This document shows, one piece after another, positions 47,701 to 60,212 of a stretch of DNA of 64,000 nucleotides. Position 1 is the first letter of the stretch, and each line of letters starts with the position of its first letter. This DNA is from Globodera rostochiensis (lineage: Eukaryota; Nematoda; Chromadorea; Rhabditida; Heteroderidae): assembly GCA_018350325.1 (NCBI GenBank), contig JAEVLN010000017.1:1450666-1514665 (forward strand). The letters are read 5' to 3'. The position numbers were made by a program, and so were the translations under genes. The notes under the pieces were generated by a model. The model saw only the letters and a program-made list of their open reading frames with translations. It did not search any database and was not told the DNA's origin.

Positions 47701-48070
47701 AGTTATAACGCTTAGAATAAGGAATTATAACTCTCAGATCTAAGAGTTATAACGCTTAGAATAAGGAATTATAACTCTCAGATCTAAGAGTTATAACGCT
47801 TAGAATAAGGAATTATAACTCTCAGATCTCAAGAGTTATAACGTTAGAATCGGAATTATAACTCTCAGATCTAAGAGTTATAACGCTTAGAATAAGGAAT
47901 TATAACTCTCAGATCTAAGAGTTATAACTCTTAGAATAAGGAATTATAACTCTCAGATCTAAGAGTTATAACGCTTAGAATAAGGAATTATAACTCTCAG
48001 ATCTAAGAGTTATAACGCTTAGAATAAGGAGTTATAACTGTCAGATCTAAGAGTTATAAGTTATAACTCT
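44705..48070. repeat. 44-bp palindromic satellite, about 76 copies
   Basis: Nearly homogeneous 44-bp units. Each contains ATAACTCT, a centre CAGATCTA, and AGAGTTAT, a 24-base near-perfect palindrome with AGATCT in the middle, followed by aacgcttagaataaggaatt. Rare variants: ggagttat, an added ggaattata, one-base gains and losses (more frequent at 46600-47900), and a short agataacgcttagaa start at 44718. No unit is coding. Confidence 0.97.
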
Positions 48071-48270
48071 CAAAATAACTGTTTTTGTATGTTTTGCTTC
48101 AGAGTCTGCTAACTCCTTCTTCTGAGAGCCCGGCAGGAAAAAGGCCTTGGCATTTTAATTTAATATAATTTTACAAAATATCGATTACAAATCGATAAAA
48201 ATTCAATCCGATTTGTGTTATTCAACATTCCATCGTTTTACATTTAATTCCACAGATTCGTATTACAATT

Positions 48271-50767
48271 ATGCAAATCTTTTTGAATATTTTATCTTAT
48301 TTTTGCCTAATAAATGAATTTTTAACATTCCCCAATGATTTATTCGATGAACTTTGGCAAAATGCTGAACATAAAAAAGTAAATGTAAATGAAATTCATC
48401 AACCGAAATTGGCACGTTTTGGAGAAGTAAAAATTAATGTTGCTGAACAACGACAACAACTTTATGGAACAGTTAAAGAAGAAGCAGTAGAAGAAGCACA
48501 TCTTGGAGCTGTGAAAGCTGAAAAAGAATTTGTTAATCAAATTGGGCAGTGTTCTGGCCATAAATTAAAGTCTGAATATTCATCAAATGAAGATTTTGGA
48601 GAATACGAAAACGTTCATTCTTCGGATGTTGCTTCCAAATATGGTTCAATTTTAAAAAGAAATGGAAGTTCGTCAATTATAATTATTGTTAAAATTAATA
48701 AATAATATAAATTAATTTAAAAATGCAGGAGGGCTCTCCGATGAAGAAAAGCAAAAAATTGTCAACGAATTTATCAAAAGGAAAGAGCGTCTTGCAATCA
48801 AACTGGGAATAGTGCCGAGTTGGCAGAAAACTGAAGAAATTGCTGACGAATTGGGCGTCAGCATTCGCTCAATTTTCACTTGGAAAAAGGAATTTGGGCG
48901 TGAGTTAATTTTTAAATTAAAAAATTTAAATTAAAACAAAATAATTTACTTTAAACTGTATAAATTTGTTATAGTGATCGAATCAAAGGAATACTTTACA
49001 AAGAAAAAACTCAATGTTGCCAAACAGTTCGAGAAGCTTAAAAAGCAAAATTCACGAATGACCAATTTGGAAATTGCAGCAAAATTGAATGTAACCGGGA
49101 GCCAATTGGCACAATGTCGAAAGGTTTCCCACTCAAAAAGTAAGCAATGCATAGAAAAAAGTATAATTTTTAATGGCAAATTCTCTTTTAAATAATTTAT
49201 TTTTAAAAAACTTTATTTATTCAAAATGTACAATATATGTCGGCGTATTATTTTATTAGGATTATTCAATTTTCCTAGTATTATTTGAAAATAAATGATT
49301 TTTAATAAAATTTGAAAATCCGTTAATTTACAGAGTTCCACACTGACGCTGAAAAAAGAGAGTTGCTGAACCAATTCGACGAGATCAAAAGAAAAAATCC
49401 AAAATTGAGCGCTAAAAACATTCACAAAATGTTGAGCATTTCAAGAGAAACTTTAAGGAGATGGAGAAAACTTTTGGATGAACGAGGTAACAACGATATT
49501 TTGTTTTAATTCAGCGCCGTTTGTAAATCTTTCTGTTTCTCATTTGAGAAAACTCATTGATAATTTTTAAGTTTTTTCAAATGGTTAAATTACTTATAAT
49601 TTTTTTTAGAAAAAAAAAATCCTGTCCCATTTTCTGTAACAAGTGCTTTTTGGTCAAGGACATTTTTTTTACACAAATTCTTAGACAAAATTAGTTAAAT
49701 AATCACATTATTCCCAGATAAATTGGATGCTCATAGCTCAAACGATGATGTAATGCTTTCTGGGGATGAAGCTTCAAAACTTTCTGAGAACAAAGGACGA
49801 AAAAGTTGGTCAATTAAAATTAAGAGACTATTAGAAACGTTTTTTAAAATGCTTAATTTTTTATTTATTTTAAAACGCTTAAAGGAATTATCGGTGATGA
49901 TGAAAAGCAAAGAATAGTGAAGAAATTTCTGGAAAAGAAAGCGCAATTAACAAATGAATTGGGAATAGCGCTGAGTTGGCAGAAAACTGAAGAAATTGCT
50001 GACGAATTGGGCGTAAGCATTCGCTCAATTACCAATTGGAAAAAGGAATTTGTAATTAGTAAGTTAATTATTGAGAAGAAAAATTAATTTAAAAAATTAT
50101 TCAAGTACCGGAAAAAAGTGATGGCGAAAAAGGAAAGATTGAAGTTGTAAAACATTACAAGAAAATGAAACGGCAAAATCCAAAAATGCCAAACAAAGAA
50201 ATAGCAACAAAATTGGGCATCATCAGGAACAGATTGGACATTTACAGAAAGCAGTTTGATCCAGACTATCAAAGTAAGAATATAATTTATATTATAATTT
50301 TATAAAATGCTTTTTATTTTGACCAGCAAAAATCTTAGGTCTAATGTCAAACTATTCCGTAGCAAAAACTAGTTTCAAAATGTCACATTACTTAAATTTG
50401 AAAATAAATTATAATTCACATAAAAACAATCAAAAGCCAACCCCATCATTAAGCTGTTAAATTTAACTTTTATCTTATCGGTTAGAAAAAAGGGTTATTC
50501 CATGCTTTTGAGGCGATGGTTTTCGATATTTTATGTACTGAAACGAATTCGGCCCGGTCGTTTTCAGAGGCGAAGTTTTACAATAATGAGACAAAAATTG
50601 AATTGGTAAAGCAATACCATCAAATCAAACGAAACGATCCGCAATTGCCCGACGAGGAAATTGCCAAATTGTTCGACATTTGTACAACAAGTTTATGCTT
50701 ATGGAAAAAACAATTTGCAGAACATGGTTCGCTCGCTCCATTACAATTATTAAAAGAACAAAAATAA
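48271..50767 (+). CDS. Signal-peptide protein with six helix-turn-helix modules (duplicated trio)
   Basis: Exon 1 (48271 to about 48640) starts with a likely signal peptide (MQIFLNILSYFCLINEFL) then an acidic linker. Each later exon holds one HTH module: 48727-48898 (KTEEIADELGVSIRSIFTW), 48976-49140 (NLEIAAKLNVTGSQLAQCR), 49334-49485 (SAKNIHKMLSISRETLRRWR), a linker exon at about 49719-49804, then about 49885-50061 (KTEEIADELGVSIRSITNW), 50110-50273 (NKEIATKLGIIRNRLDIYRK) and 50568-50767 (DEEIAKLFDICTTSLCLWKK), stop after LKEQK. Introns split codons after the first base, so modules are exchangeable. The pattern resembles homeodomain-like HTH folds of Psq/CENP-B/transposase type. A secreted DNA-binding-like repeat protein would be unusual; nuclear delivery into a host cell is only a guess. 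If the N-terminus is not cleaved it could be an ordinary nuclear protein. Confidence 0.75.
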
Positions 50768-51379
50768 TGGAGGACAATTATTATTTATTTATTTTTATTA
50801 CTTTTTGTATTAAGATTTGAATATTTATTTAGAATTGTTTTTATCACTCTTTCACATTCAGTGCTCTCTGACGAAGCGTCTGAAAGATGAGGCAAAACGC
50901 GTGGACATATGGAATGAAAAATAATAAAAAGCCTGTTTAATCAACTCTAGATAGCCGATGTGGGTGTGAAATAGGCAAAAATACCCCCACATATTACTTT
51001 TGTACAATTTAGCTCATAATGTACACCTAATTATCAAGCTATAAATTAATGTATAAATAGATTAAACACATTTATAAAATTACGAGACAAAAATATTTAA
51101 ATATGGAAAGGAATGCATAAAGCTACAGCTCCGGTATCATGGTAACAATGCTTTAACACGATTACAAACTTTTTTTTAACTGAAACCGGCCAAACCAATT
51201 TCGGGATTATATTCCGGCTACTAAATCACTCAAAATTTTTTTTAAATTGCGTTTTTGAGATCAACGAGAAGAATGCTCGGTTGAGATGCTCAGATACAGT
51301 ATTCTAAAGCTAGTTTATCCAAGCATTTATTTGGTAAAATTCCAAATTTAATTAATTATCTTTTCGCTCATTGGTCGGA

Positions 51380-53231
51380 TTATCCGGAGCATCCACTCGG
51401 TGCCGCATTCTTCGACACGATCATGCCTTTCACAATTTTTCCGTCCACAGAAAGCACGGAGTCGAGATGAAGCTGAGCGGACGTTGTCCCTTGTTTGATC
51501 GGATTTCCATTGTACGGTTTGTCCCAAATGCACCAGTTAATATGCGAAATTTTATTGGCATCCATCCATGCCCACCTAAAAGGCACATTTTAAACAATTT
51601 TTCACATTACTCTCGGGATTAGTTGTTTTTATCCTGTTACCCATCCAGCCCTTGGGGAGGGGGCACGCCCTTAGTTCTCGGCATTACCCGAACAACTCTT
51701 TTTTTGCCAAAATACTCAAAATTTGGGTTTTTATTACATTTTTGGTTAAGAATTAAGCCCCATGAAAAGTGCCAAAAATGAATTAGTTCAAAATGCTCAA
51801 AAAAAGAAAGAAAGCTCCCACATAAAAACACCTTTTGAATCTAATTTTATCGAAACTTTTTTGCACTTAAATTTCGGGCCATAGTAAAATAAGTGAATTA
51901 ATTTATAATTTTTTTAAATTTTAATTTCTATTAATTGGTCGACTGACCATTTTTTAGCTTGCGGCACGTTTATTGTTTTGTTTCCCGATCCGCTGGCAAG
52001 GCCATATTCAGTGCAAAACAGCGGCAGGCCTTTGTTATAAGCGCTTTTTGCCATTGCCAAAAGGGCATCATCGCCTCCGTTGCCGCCGCCGTTGCTCGCG
52101 TCAGCTGCATACCAATGAAAGGTGTACCTTCAAATATAAAAATTGGGTTTATTCAGCTTTTTGTTCGGGATTTGGAATTAAAATTCCCGTTGGTTTATGC
52201 ATAAATTGCCAATTAAAATGTTACATAATATTTTTCTGTCCCTTGATTGGACTATTCGCCGGCTCAATCAGCGACATGTCGTAACGCGGCGTTCCACAAA
52301 TGATCACATTGTTCGGATCATTTGCACGAATTTCCTGAATAATTCAAATTCCAATGAATATATATGTGAAGCTCTTTTGCTTAATTGGCACAAATTTCAG
52401 TAGTTTTATTTTAAAAAAAGTTTTTTGGCATTGCCTTAATGAGTGTTTGATGGTATGGCACCAGCTGACCCGCCCACGAATTGTCAACCGGTTCGTTCCA
52501 AACTTCGTACAAAATGTTTGGCTGCTTGCCGTACTTTTTGGACATTTCAGTAAACAATGCCACCGCTTGACTGGTGTATGCTGTGCTGCTTGTGTAATGC
52601 CAATCTAAAAGTTTTTAAATCCTAATTACAGTAATTTACCCTCAACTCTAACAAACCAATAATCACATAAATTCCTGCAGCAATAGCGGCATCAACGACC
52701 GTAATTAATTTTGCCTTCTCACGAGCCGGATACTGTAGATATCCGCCGCTTTCAACGCCCAACGGAGCACGGATCTGAGTTTAAAATTGGTTTAAAAAAT
52801 TGTTTTTTTAAATCAAAAATATATGTTTTTTTTCATTGGACCACAATTTGCGTACCACATTAACCCGCCAATTGCATTTCAGTTTTTGTACCGTCACCGA
52901 ATTCCAAAAAGCTGAATTCCACTGGCTCCAGAACAGCGACATACCTTTAGAAATTTATTTTAAAATTCATTAAATTGAAACCATTAAATTTTATAGCTTA
53001 GCTGAATTTATGAAAAAAATAATAATACTTTTTAATTTATTACCAATTAATTGCACTTGTTTTCCGTTGGCACCATAAAGCTTATTTCCTTTGACACTCA
53101 ATTGGCCAAATGGTGGGGCAGCAGCTGAAATTTTATATTAAAATTATTATCAAAATTAATTTTTTACCATTTATTAAATCGCAAAAAGTTATTGCAGCAA
53201 AAGTGACGAGAAATATTAAAGCGAAGGCCAT
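51380..53231 (-). CDS. eng: Secreted beta-1,4-endoglucanase (cellulase, GH5)
   Basis: Exon 1 (53231-53168) gives the signal peptide AFALIFLVTFAAITFC. Then FGQLSVKGNKLYGANGKQVQL (shown in part), GMSLFWSQWNSAFWN with LKCNWRVNVVR, APLGVESGGYLQYP, and VIIDWHY across an intron (G|AT). ILYEVWNEPVDNSW contains the acid/base Glu; next are NVIICGTPRYD, then FHWYAADASN and FCTEYG, whose Glu is the nucleophile. The last exon has AWMDANKISHINWCIWDK and ends NAAPSGCSG at 51380. GH5 cellulases cut beta-1,4-glucan in plant walls and are secreted from oesophageal glands in tylenchid nematodes. This copy has the catalytic domain only, with no carbohydrate-binding module or linker after it. All phases checked agree and both catalytic Glu are present, so it should be active. 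Confidence 0.94.
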
Positions 53232-53244
53232 ACCGATTAGCACT

Positions 53245-54595
53245 CAATTTTTAAAATAATGGTCTTCATTTCTGATTTTTATACTCATTTAGGGTACATA
53301 TTTTATTTACGTTGAAATTACGAAATTGAATGAGTTTTAAAATTTATTCATTGTTTAGGCAACTGAATTGTCTGTTATTAAATAAAACTTATGATTTTGA
53401 AAGATTAAAAGTTAAAGTGACCTTTTTTAAATTTGTTGAATTTAGTTGCCTGTTTAAACAACAGAAAACCGGGGAAAAAAAAATCAATTATCATATGTGT
53501 GATTTTAAGCTTTTCAAATTTGCCATAAACATTGATTGATAAATCCTAATATTCAAATAATACGCCGACATATATAATATATATACATAATTAGACAGAT
53601 TTTTATTAGGATGGGTCACGGTTAGAGCCCGGTCGAGACGATCGAAATCTCGAAAAATCTCGACGAGATTCTCGAGAAATCTCGTCTCGAGTCTCGCTCG
53701 AAAGAAGCTCGAGATTCTCGATCTCGACTCCCGAACCTCCTCTCACTCCCAAAGTGAATAAAAATTCTCAATTTGTAAAATTTCTTAAAAAATGTTTAAA
53801 AAATTCGAACAATTTCTTACCGGCTATTTCATACCCCACTATGGGTCAAGCCCAGAAGCGAAACGCCAAAATTTAAGCAATTTCTCTATTGATTCAAAAA
53901 AAATAGCCATGCGGCAGACAGCATATGGTCAGACACTATATCTATCCCCTCACCATTGAATTTTCTTTTGATTTTCAAAACCTTGGAACACAAGCTAACA
54001 CTTATATTTCGTGTTTAGACCGGGAGTACCGGTTTTCGGTCAGGCCGGTTTTGCGGCCCCGTTTTTAAATATAAAAAACATAGAAAAATAGGATTGTTCT
54101 AGATATACCTTTTTATTGGGTTTTTTCATTGTTTAACACACTCCTAGGTCGAATCCGGGTTTTCTTAGTTAAAGATGAGAATAATCTTTTCTAAATTCTA
54201 ATATTAACATCACAAAACTAAACCATTAATTCAAATAAAATAATTTTAATAGCTAGGCTTGAGGATTCATATGCATTTGCATATTTTAGTGAAAAAGTTC
54301 GATTAATGGCTCAAAAAAGATCTTTTTATTTTTTCTTTTTTGATCATTGAAAGTGTAAATTTTGCTTATTATGTTTTATGGCTAAAATTCTTTAACAAAT
54401 GTCATTGCATATTTTGTGATTTTGGATGCACTTTTATTAAATTTTCATAAATTAACTTCCTTTAAAACTTTTATGCCATATATAAAATATAAAGGTGTAC
54501 AAATTAAATACATAACGGATTAAATTTCTCATTCACTGAGTGCCGGTATATCGCAAATTATCAACTCTAAAAGGATTTTGTTAAATTAAATATTT
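53245..54595. other. Intergenic with palindromic CTCGAGA repeats
   Basis: 53615-53740 is a dense tctcgagattctcga palindromic block preceded by ttagagcccggtcgagac, like an eroded hAT-type end. 54020-54065 has accggttttcggtcaggccgg, related to 59100-59230. The rest is AT-rich; a 69-residue open frame at 53330 is low in complexity and not supported. Confidence 0.6.
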
Positions 54596-57500
54596 TTAAA
54601 AAACAAATTTGTACATTGTTTCAAGATTTTCCACTTCTGTATAAAAAGAATGAATCCGAAAAACATCCAATTTTTGCGGCTGATTATAATCATTTCGATA
54701 AATAGGCGCCAAATTCAAATTTAAATTTATTCTCTTATATTCAGCCTTCATTGTAAGCCCAACAAGCCATAAACGGCAGAATGCAATTTGGCTTAAAAAT
54801 AATACAATTTTTATTTAAAACATTTAGGTGAAATTTTTGGTCTTAAAAAAAATTGGGTTAATTGTTAAAATTTTAAATGTTTTTAATCAAATATAGGTAA
54901 AAGTAATTTGTTACTTGCGCATATTGCACACAATCTTTTCTTCCGATTGCGGAATCAGTTGGAAATGTTTCAATTTTTCAGAAACTTTTGTTTGATTAGC
55001 CCAATCAGATAAATTTTCGCGGATTTTACTCCGCTGAAAAGCACAATTTGTTGTGAATTCTTCAAATTTGATAGCTGAACACAAAATTATCGCAAAATGT
55101 TCAAAAGTTTCTTTAAATTTTATTTTTTCAAAAATGCTTTTCCAATTTTTGAAATCTTCCGACAAAAGTTGATTCGCTTAACATAAACAAAATTATGTTT
55201 AGATCTAATTGTTTATCTTAATTTAAAGACTATATAAATAAATTTGTTAAATTAACATTTTCTATTTAATATTAATTATTAAAAATTTAACAAAAAATTA
55301 AAAATTTAAATTTATAGCTTATTTTAATAACAATTACAATTTCATATTTTTATATATTTATTTAAAAAACCATACCAATATTTAATTCTTCAATTATTAT
55401 TCGAAGGCTAAATTTGTTGACATTAAACGCTGAATTTTTTTCAGGAAATCGCGGCGTGATTACATTCATTGGCGAAGCGTTAAACATTGGAGGCCACTTC
55501 CGGACAAATTTATTCAGTGTAATTGGAGTGATCGTGTCCAACATCACTGGAGCGCCGTGTGCCCAATTCCTAAAATTCAATTAATGAATTGTAAAAGTCT
55601 CTTCGTTTTTAATGATCATTAATGGTCGCACAACATCAATCAATTATATGATCATTTGGGTACCAAAATCATTTAGCAAAATTTGTTCAAATTTTTTAAA
55701 ATAAATAAATTAAATTTCTTTACCATTTTGAATAAATTGAGAAGAATTGATACAATAAATACGACAGCGGCGCATGCGGGAAAAGTGTACAAATTTTTGC
55801 TGTCATTACGGACAAAGTGGCCCCATTGAAGTAGCCGAATATGCTCGCATAAATAAGACGATCTAATTAATTAAAATAAATTAATTATAATTTCTTTATT
55901 TAATTTACTTTTTGCCCAAATTTTAACGGCTCTCAACAGTGCAGTAAATTCCTTGCGGCTTGGGACAAGCGACAATTGATATTTTCCAGCACGATAACCT
56001 GAATTAGATGATTAGGCGGTTTTATTTAATTTTCCCATTTTTAAAACGAATTCACCTTATTTAAACAAATTTTTAAATTAAATTTTATTAATTCCCTCTA
56101 CCAGCCAAAGCATAAATGCTCGATTCATTTGTGACCAGCCGAATGAGTTCATCGTCCTCAAGTTTCAAATGTTTCAGTAACAAAAACTTCTCCGGTATAA
56201 ATACAGACAAAAGATCGACTTCAATGTTTTGAAGTTCAATTCTCAAAATTTTGACCTTTCCGGGAATCCAATTAATACTAATGATGCCATGCAATTTCTA
56301 AATGTTTTGCTTTAATTAAATATCGTATTTTGCATTTATTCGCGGTTATTTTAAGACATAGTAAGTTTTACTACGCTCTGGGTTGTTCACCATTTTTGTT
56401 ATTAATATTTATGAAAATGAAAAACTCACTTTTCCGAGGAAACTATTTAAACTGTCCTCATTTTTGTCATAAAAATGGTAAAAGGGAAATTTATCGGGCA
56501 AAACACAAAGCAAATCCAAATCCGACCCATCAATGTAAGCCCCCATCAATTGTGATCCACTGATCAGCAATTTAGGCTCTAAATAAAATAAATGTTATTT
56601 CAATTAATCATTAATTAATTAATTTTTCTTATTTGATATTTTTTCAAAATTACTTTATTTTTATTTAATTTTTTTCAGAATTTAATCAGCAAATTTTGTT
56701 AAAAGCGATTGAATGTATTCTTCTAATTTAAAATAAATATTAATTTAAATTCAAATTAACTGATTTGGGTAAATTGTTCAGCCCAATTTTCAACAATTGA
56801 TGCAATGCTCTTTTTCAGTGAAATAATTTCAGCCTTTTTATTTCTATCAATTTTAGAAGAAGAAATAAAATTAAAAAACTAAAAACATGTTTTAATTTTA
56901 TAATTTTAAAAAATTCACCTCATTTGAGAGTTCTAATTCATTTTTACGATTTTTTGGGGCTGTTCTTATCAAATTGAATTGTATCCAATCAGTTTCATTT
57001 AATGTGTGATCATTTAAAGCTAAATTAACAAAAAAATAACAATAATAATTAACATTTAAAAGTATTACTTATTTTTTTCTGTTTTAGCATATTTTCCAAC
57101 AATTTAACATTTCTTTCATCAATTTCCACACAAGTGCAAAAACAAATGTGAAATTCATTATTCGATTTTGAATTTTCTACGCCATTTTGGCGATTTGTCT
57201 TTTTAAAATTTTCAATTATCTCAAAATTCAGCACCCCTTTTGCAATTAGCATAGAGCATTCGTGAAGCTCTAGAACCGATAAAATTGCATTTAATTCTTC
57301 GTTATTTATTGTTCCAAATTGGGTGATTCGTAAATTTATATTTGTTGAATTTTTTTCGTGTATTATTTGAATTGTTTCATTTTCGCCAGTTATTTTACAG
57401 AATTTTGTAAGAGAAATATGTATTGATGGACTAAAATTAATTATATCGATAAATTATTCGAAAGGCTTTATTAAATTTTATTTTGAATTTATTTTTTATA

Positions 57501-58990
57501 AATAAATTTATTACTCAAATGCAAATTGTTCAAGCTCATTATGCATAAAATATAATTTGATTTGAACAAATTGCATTTCATTGAGTTGACCATCTTCATT
57601 ATTTATAAAGTAATTCCATTTTTCGTCCATTTCTTCCAAAATTTCATTTACACGATTTTCGGACCGAATTTTGATGAACTTCAATTTTGCGTGAATCGCT
57701 CTAACAAATAATAAAATATTCTTTAAATAATCAACGCATTTTCTTGTCACGTTATTTTTTGTCAACAATTTTTTAAACACATTTCTCAAAACCAAATCTT
57801 CCAATAAATCTAAAATTTATTTTTATTGAATTAATTATTGAAATATTTTTAAAATTCTAACGAGATAAACGGGTTCAGTGCCATTTCTACAATACAGAGC
57901 TGATCATATCTCATAAAATGCTATGAGATCATGCCGAATTTTATTATTAGAATATTTTTTAAAAGTTTACCTGATAATTTGTTTATTCCGATTTCAGTCA
58001 ATGTTTTCATGCAATTGTTTTTATTTTCCTGATCAATCCATTTATCGGAATTTTGTTCACTTTTTGTGTATTCCTCAACAATTTCCAATGATAATTTATT
58101 CTTCTGATGAGACTTTTCCGAATTTGTTTCGTTTTCTTTGTTATAATTCTTAGATTTAATTTCATTTAAATTTTTGACATTTTCACTTTTGTGATTTGAA
58201 TGGTCTAAATCCAACGAATTGCTTTTGTCGATAACAACTTTCTTTTTAATTTCATTTTTAATTTTTCTCTTTTTAATGTCATTTTTGGTTTTGTTTAACG
58301 CCTTTTTGTCTTGACTTTGCTTTATCCAAAATTCATTTTCGGAATACAATTCCAAAAGTTCTTTATTTATTTCGGCATTTCCCTCAATTTTGCTTATTTT
58401 ATTATATGATGATACACTTTCGTCATTTAATTCAACAATTTCTTTATCGCAATTTTTTTCCATTTTTATTTCATTTTTAAAATTTTTTTCAGAACTTTTG
58501 TCGCTTTTAGGCAAATGTTTTTCTGAATTTTCATTTTCATCAAATTCGACATTTGCTTCTTTAAATGTTTCCTCGTCAGTGTCAGAATCGGTGAACCTTT
58601 CGGAGACGGATAAATATTCATCTTGCTGAAAAATCATTTTAATAAAAAAATTATTATTTTTAAATTACTTCCCCCAAAAGTTTCTCAATTTGTTTGGCTC
58701 TTACGCTGTCCATAAAGTCCATTAGCTGATTTTCTGAAATTGAGAAAAACTGTAAATATTTTGTTACAAAATAAAAGAAATTTGAATAATAATACTGTTT
58801 TTTGTCACAAGTTTGTTGAATTCTTCTTCCCCTTCTTCAATTAGTTGTGACATTTTGTCGAAGTGCAATTTGGATACAATTTCGCCCTTCTGAGACGGAT
58901 TTTTCAATTTCTTGGCAATGCAAGTCACCAATTTTGCGAATATTATGCCTTCCAAGTCGTCAATATTTTTTAAATTGTTTAAAATGCCTT
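54596..58990 (-). CDS. NTase (poly(A)-polymerase-type) core and linker, paralogue of the left gene
   Basis: Read on the minus strand: helical exon about 58990-58790 (ILNNLKNIDDLEGIIF); charged low-complexity exon about 58628-57970; helical exon 57810-57511; exons about 57430-57075 and 57020-56920; a lead-in exon near 56865 (AEIISLKKSIASIVENWAEQ). The NTase exon at about 56580-56420 has LLISGSQLMGAYIDGSDLDL: GS..MG and the first two catalytic Asp. Then NIEVDLLSVF (56296-56085) gives the third Asp, followed by LLRAVKIWAK (about 56000-55910), IFGYFNGATLSVM (55870-55735), NVITPRFPEKNSAFNV (55570-55362) and NWKSIFEKIKFKETFEHFAI (about 55177-54919). The last exon is 54791-54596 (LLGLTMKAEYKRIN, stop). 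Part order equals the left gene, and LFGFFNG/IFGYFNG and LKLWAK/VKIWAK are shared. Catalytic residues intact; substrate unknown. Confidence 0.75.
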
Positions 58991-59099
58991 TCTTCCGTAT
59001 TCTGAATTAGTACATTATACATTAATTTAGCGATTTTATAAAAAAAATTTGAGACATAAAATGTTAAAAATTGCCTTAATTTGTTGGCCAAAAGTACTA

Positions 59100-59970
59100 A
59101 TTGGTTTTTGATTGAAAACCCCGGGGTTTTCGGTTAACCGGGGTTTTAAGACCCGGTTTTCGTAGCTGGTTTAGAACTTATGACCGGTTAACCGACCGGG
59201 TTTTTCGGTCAAGACCAGTGTTTTCCTGCTCCAACTTTTTTTGATTTGTTTTTTGATAATATTCATTAAAAATAAAAATATTTTAATTTTTCATTTTGTA
59301 AATTTTAATTAATAAAATATTTTTAAGCAGTGGAATTGAGACTTGAAATTTTGGGTGAGTCGAGATTAAGGATTCGGCACCGAGAATTTTAGAATTCCCA
59401 AAATTACTCGTAACATATATAAAGGCATAACGTAATTTGCTATATTAAAAAAAATAATTAGCCCAGGGGAGAAACCCCGGTTTGGATACCCGGTTAACCG
59501 GGATTTTAGACCCGCTTTTTGTAACCGGTTAACTGTGCAACTTTAGTCCAAATAATCGATAGTTTTGATAGATCAAGCCCATATATCGAAACGATTGGCC
59601 TTAAGGCTGGTCCGTGTCACAACATTTCACACATCGGACATTTCACCGGTGTGTGAAATGTCGTAGAAGGCGACCGGACCGAATACAGACCGAGCCATAA
59701 CTTTTTTGAGACTTGTCCAAACGCAAAAATTTAGCTTAATTCGACAAAAGCTTTCGAATGGGTTATAAAAAGTCTGAGTTTAAAGTCAGTTATTGCCCCG
59801 GTCTGTATTCGGACCGGTCCGGGTTCGGTCCGTACGCCGTCGTCGAAGGAACGGTCTGTCTGGTCGGTCACCTTTTGTCGTGTTCGGAGACTGCGTCTTT
59901 AATGCAAATTGTGAATGACCGGTAGAGGGAAGTGTCCAATGGTCCGTTTTCCCACAGCAACATCGCACTC
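59100..59970. repeat. CCGGTTAACCGG repeats and a MITE in the paralogue's intron
   Basis: 59113-59220 and 59480-59540 are direct copies of a cggttaaccggggttttaag-type phrase. 59671-59823 is a MITE with inverted ends gaccggaccgaatacagacc and ggtctgtattcggaccggtc, the same family as 23664-23890. Confidence 0.6.
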
Positions 59971-60212
59971 AGCTAAACGAACAAAAACATTCAATTAATT
60001 TGCTTTTATCTTAAATTTTGAAAACAAAAAAGAAATATTCAAAAGTTGAAAATTAATCTGTATTTTAATATCATTTTTTTATTCTTTCCAAATACACTTA
60101 TTGAATGAAATTCAAAAATTGTTTGGTAATTACAGAAAGAGAAAATTCTCAACTTTTAATCTAATATTTTATTCCTTGAAAAAACCTTCCAAACTTTAAA
60201 AAATTGCTAAAT

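Noticed and set aside
44705..48070. CRISPR array
   Set aside because: Units are identical end to end with no variable spacers, and the context is a eukaryotic genome; it is a satellite.
59786..59968. Minus-strand 60-residue frame
   Set aside because: It overlaps the MITE end at 59671-59823 and has low-complexity Arg/Thr content.
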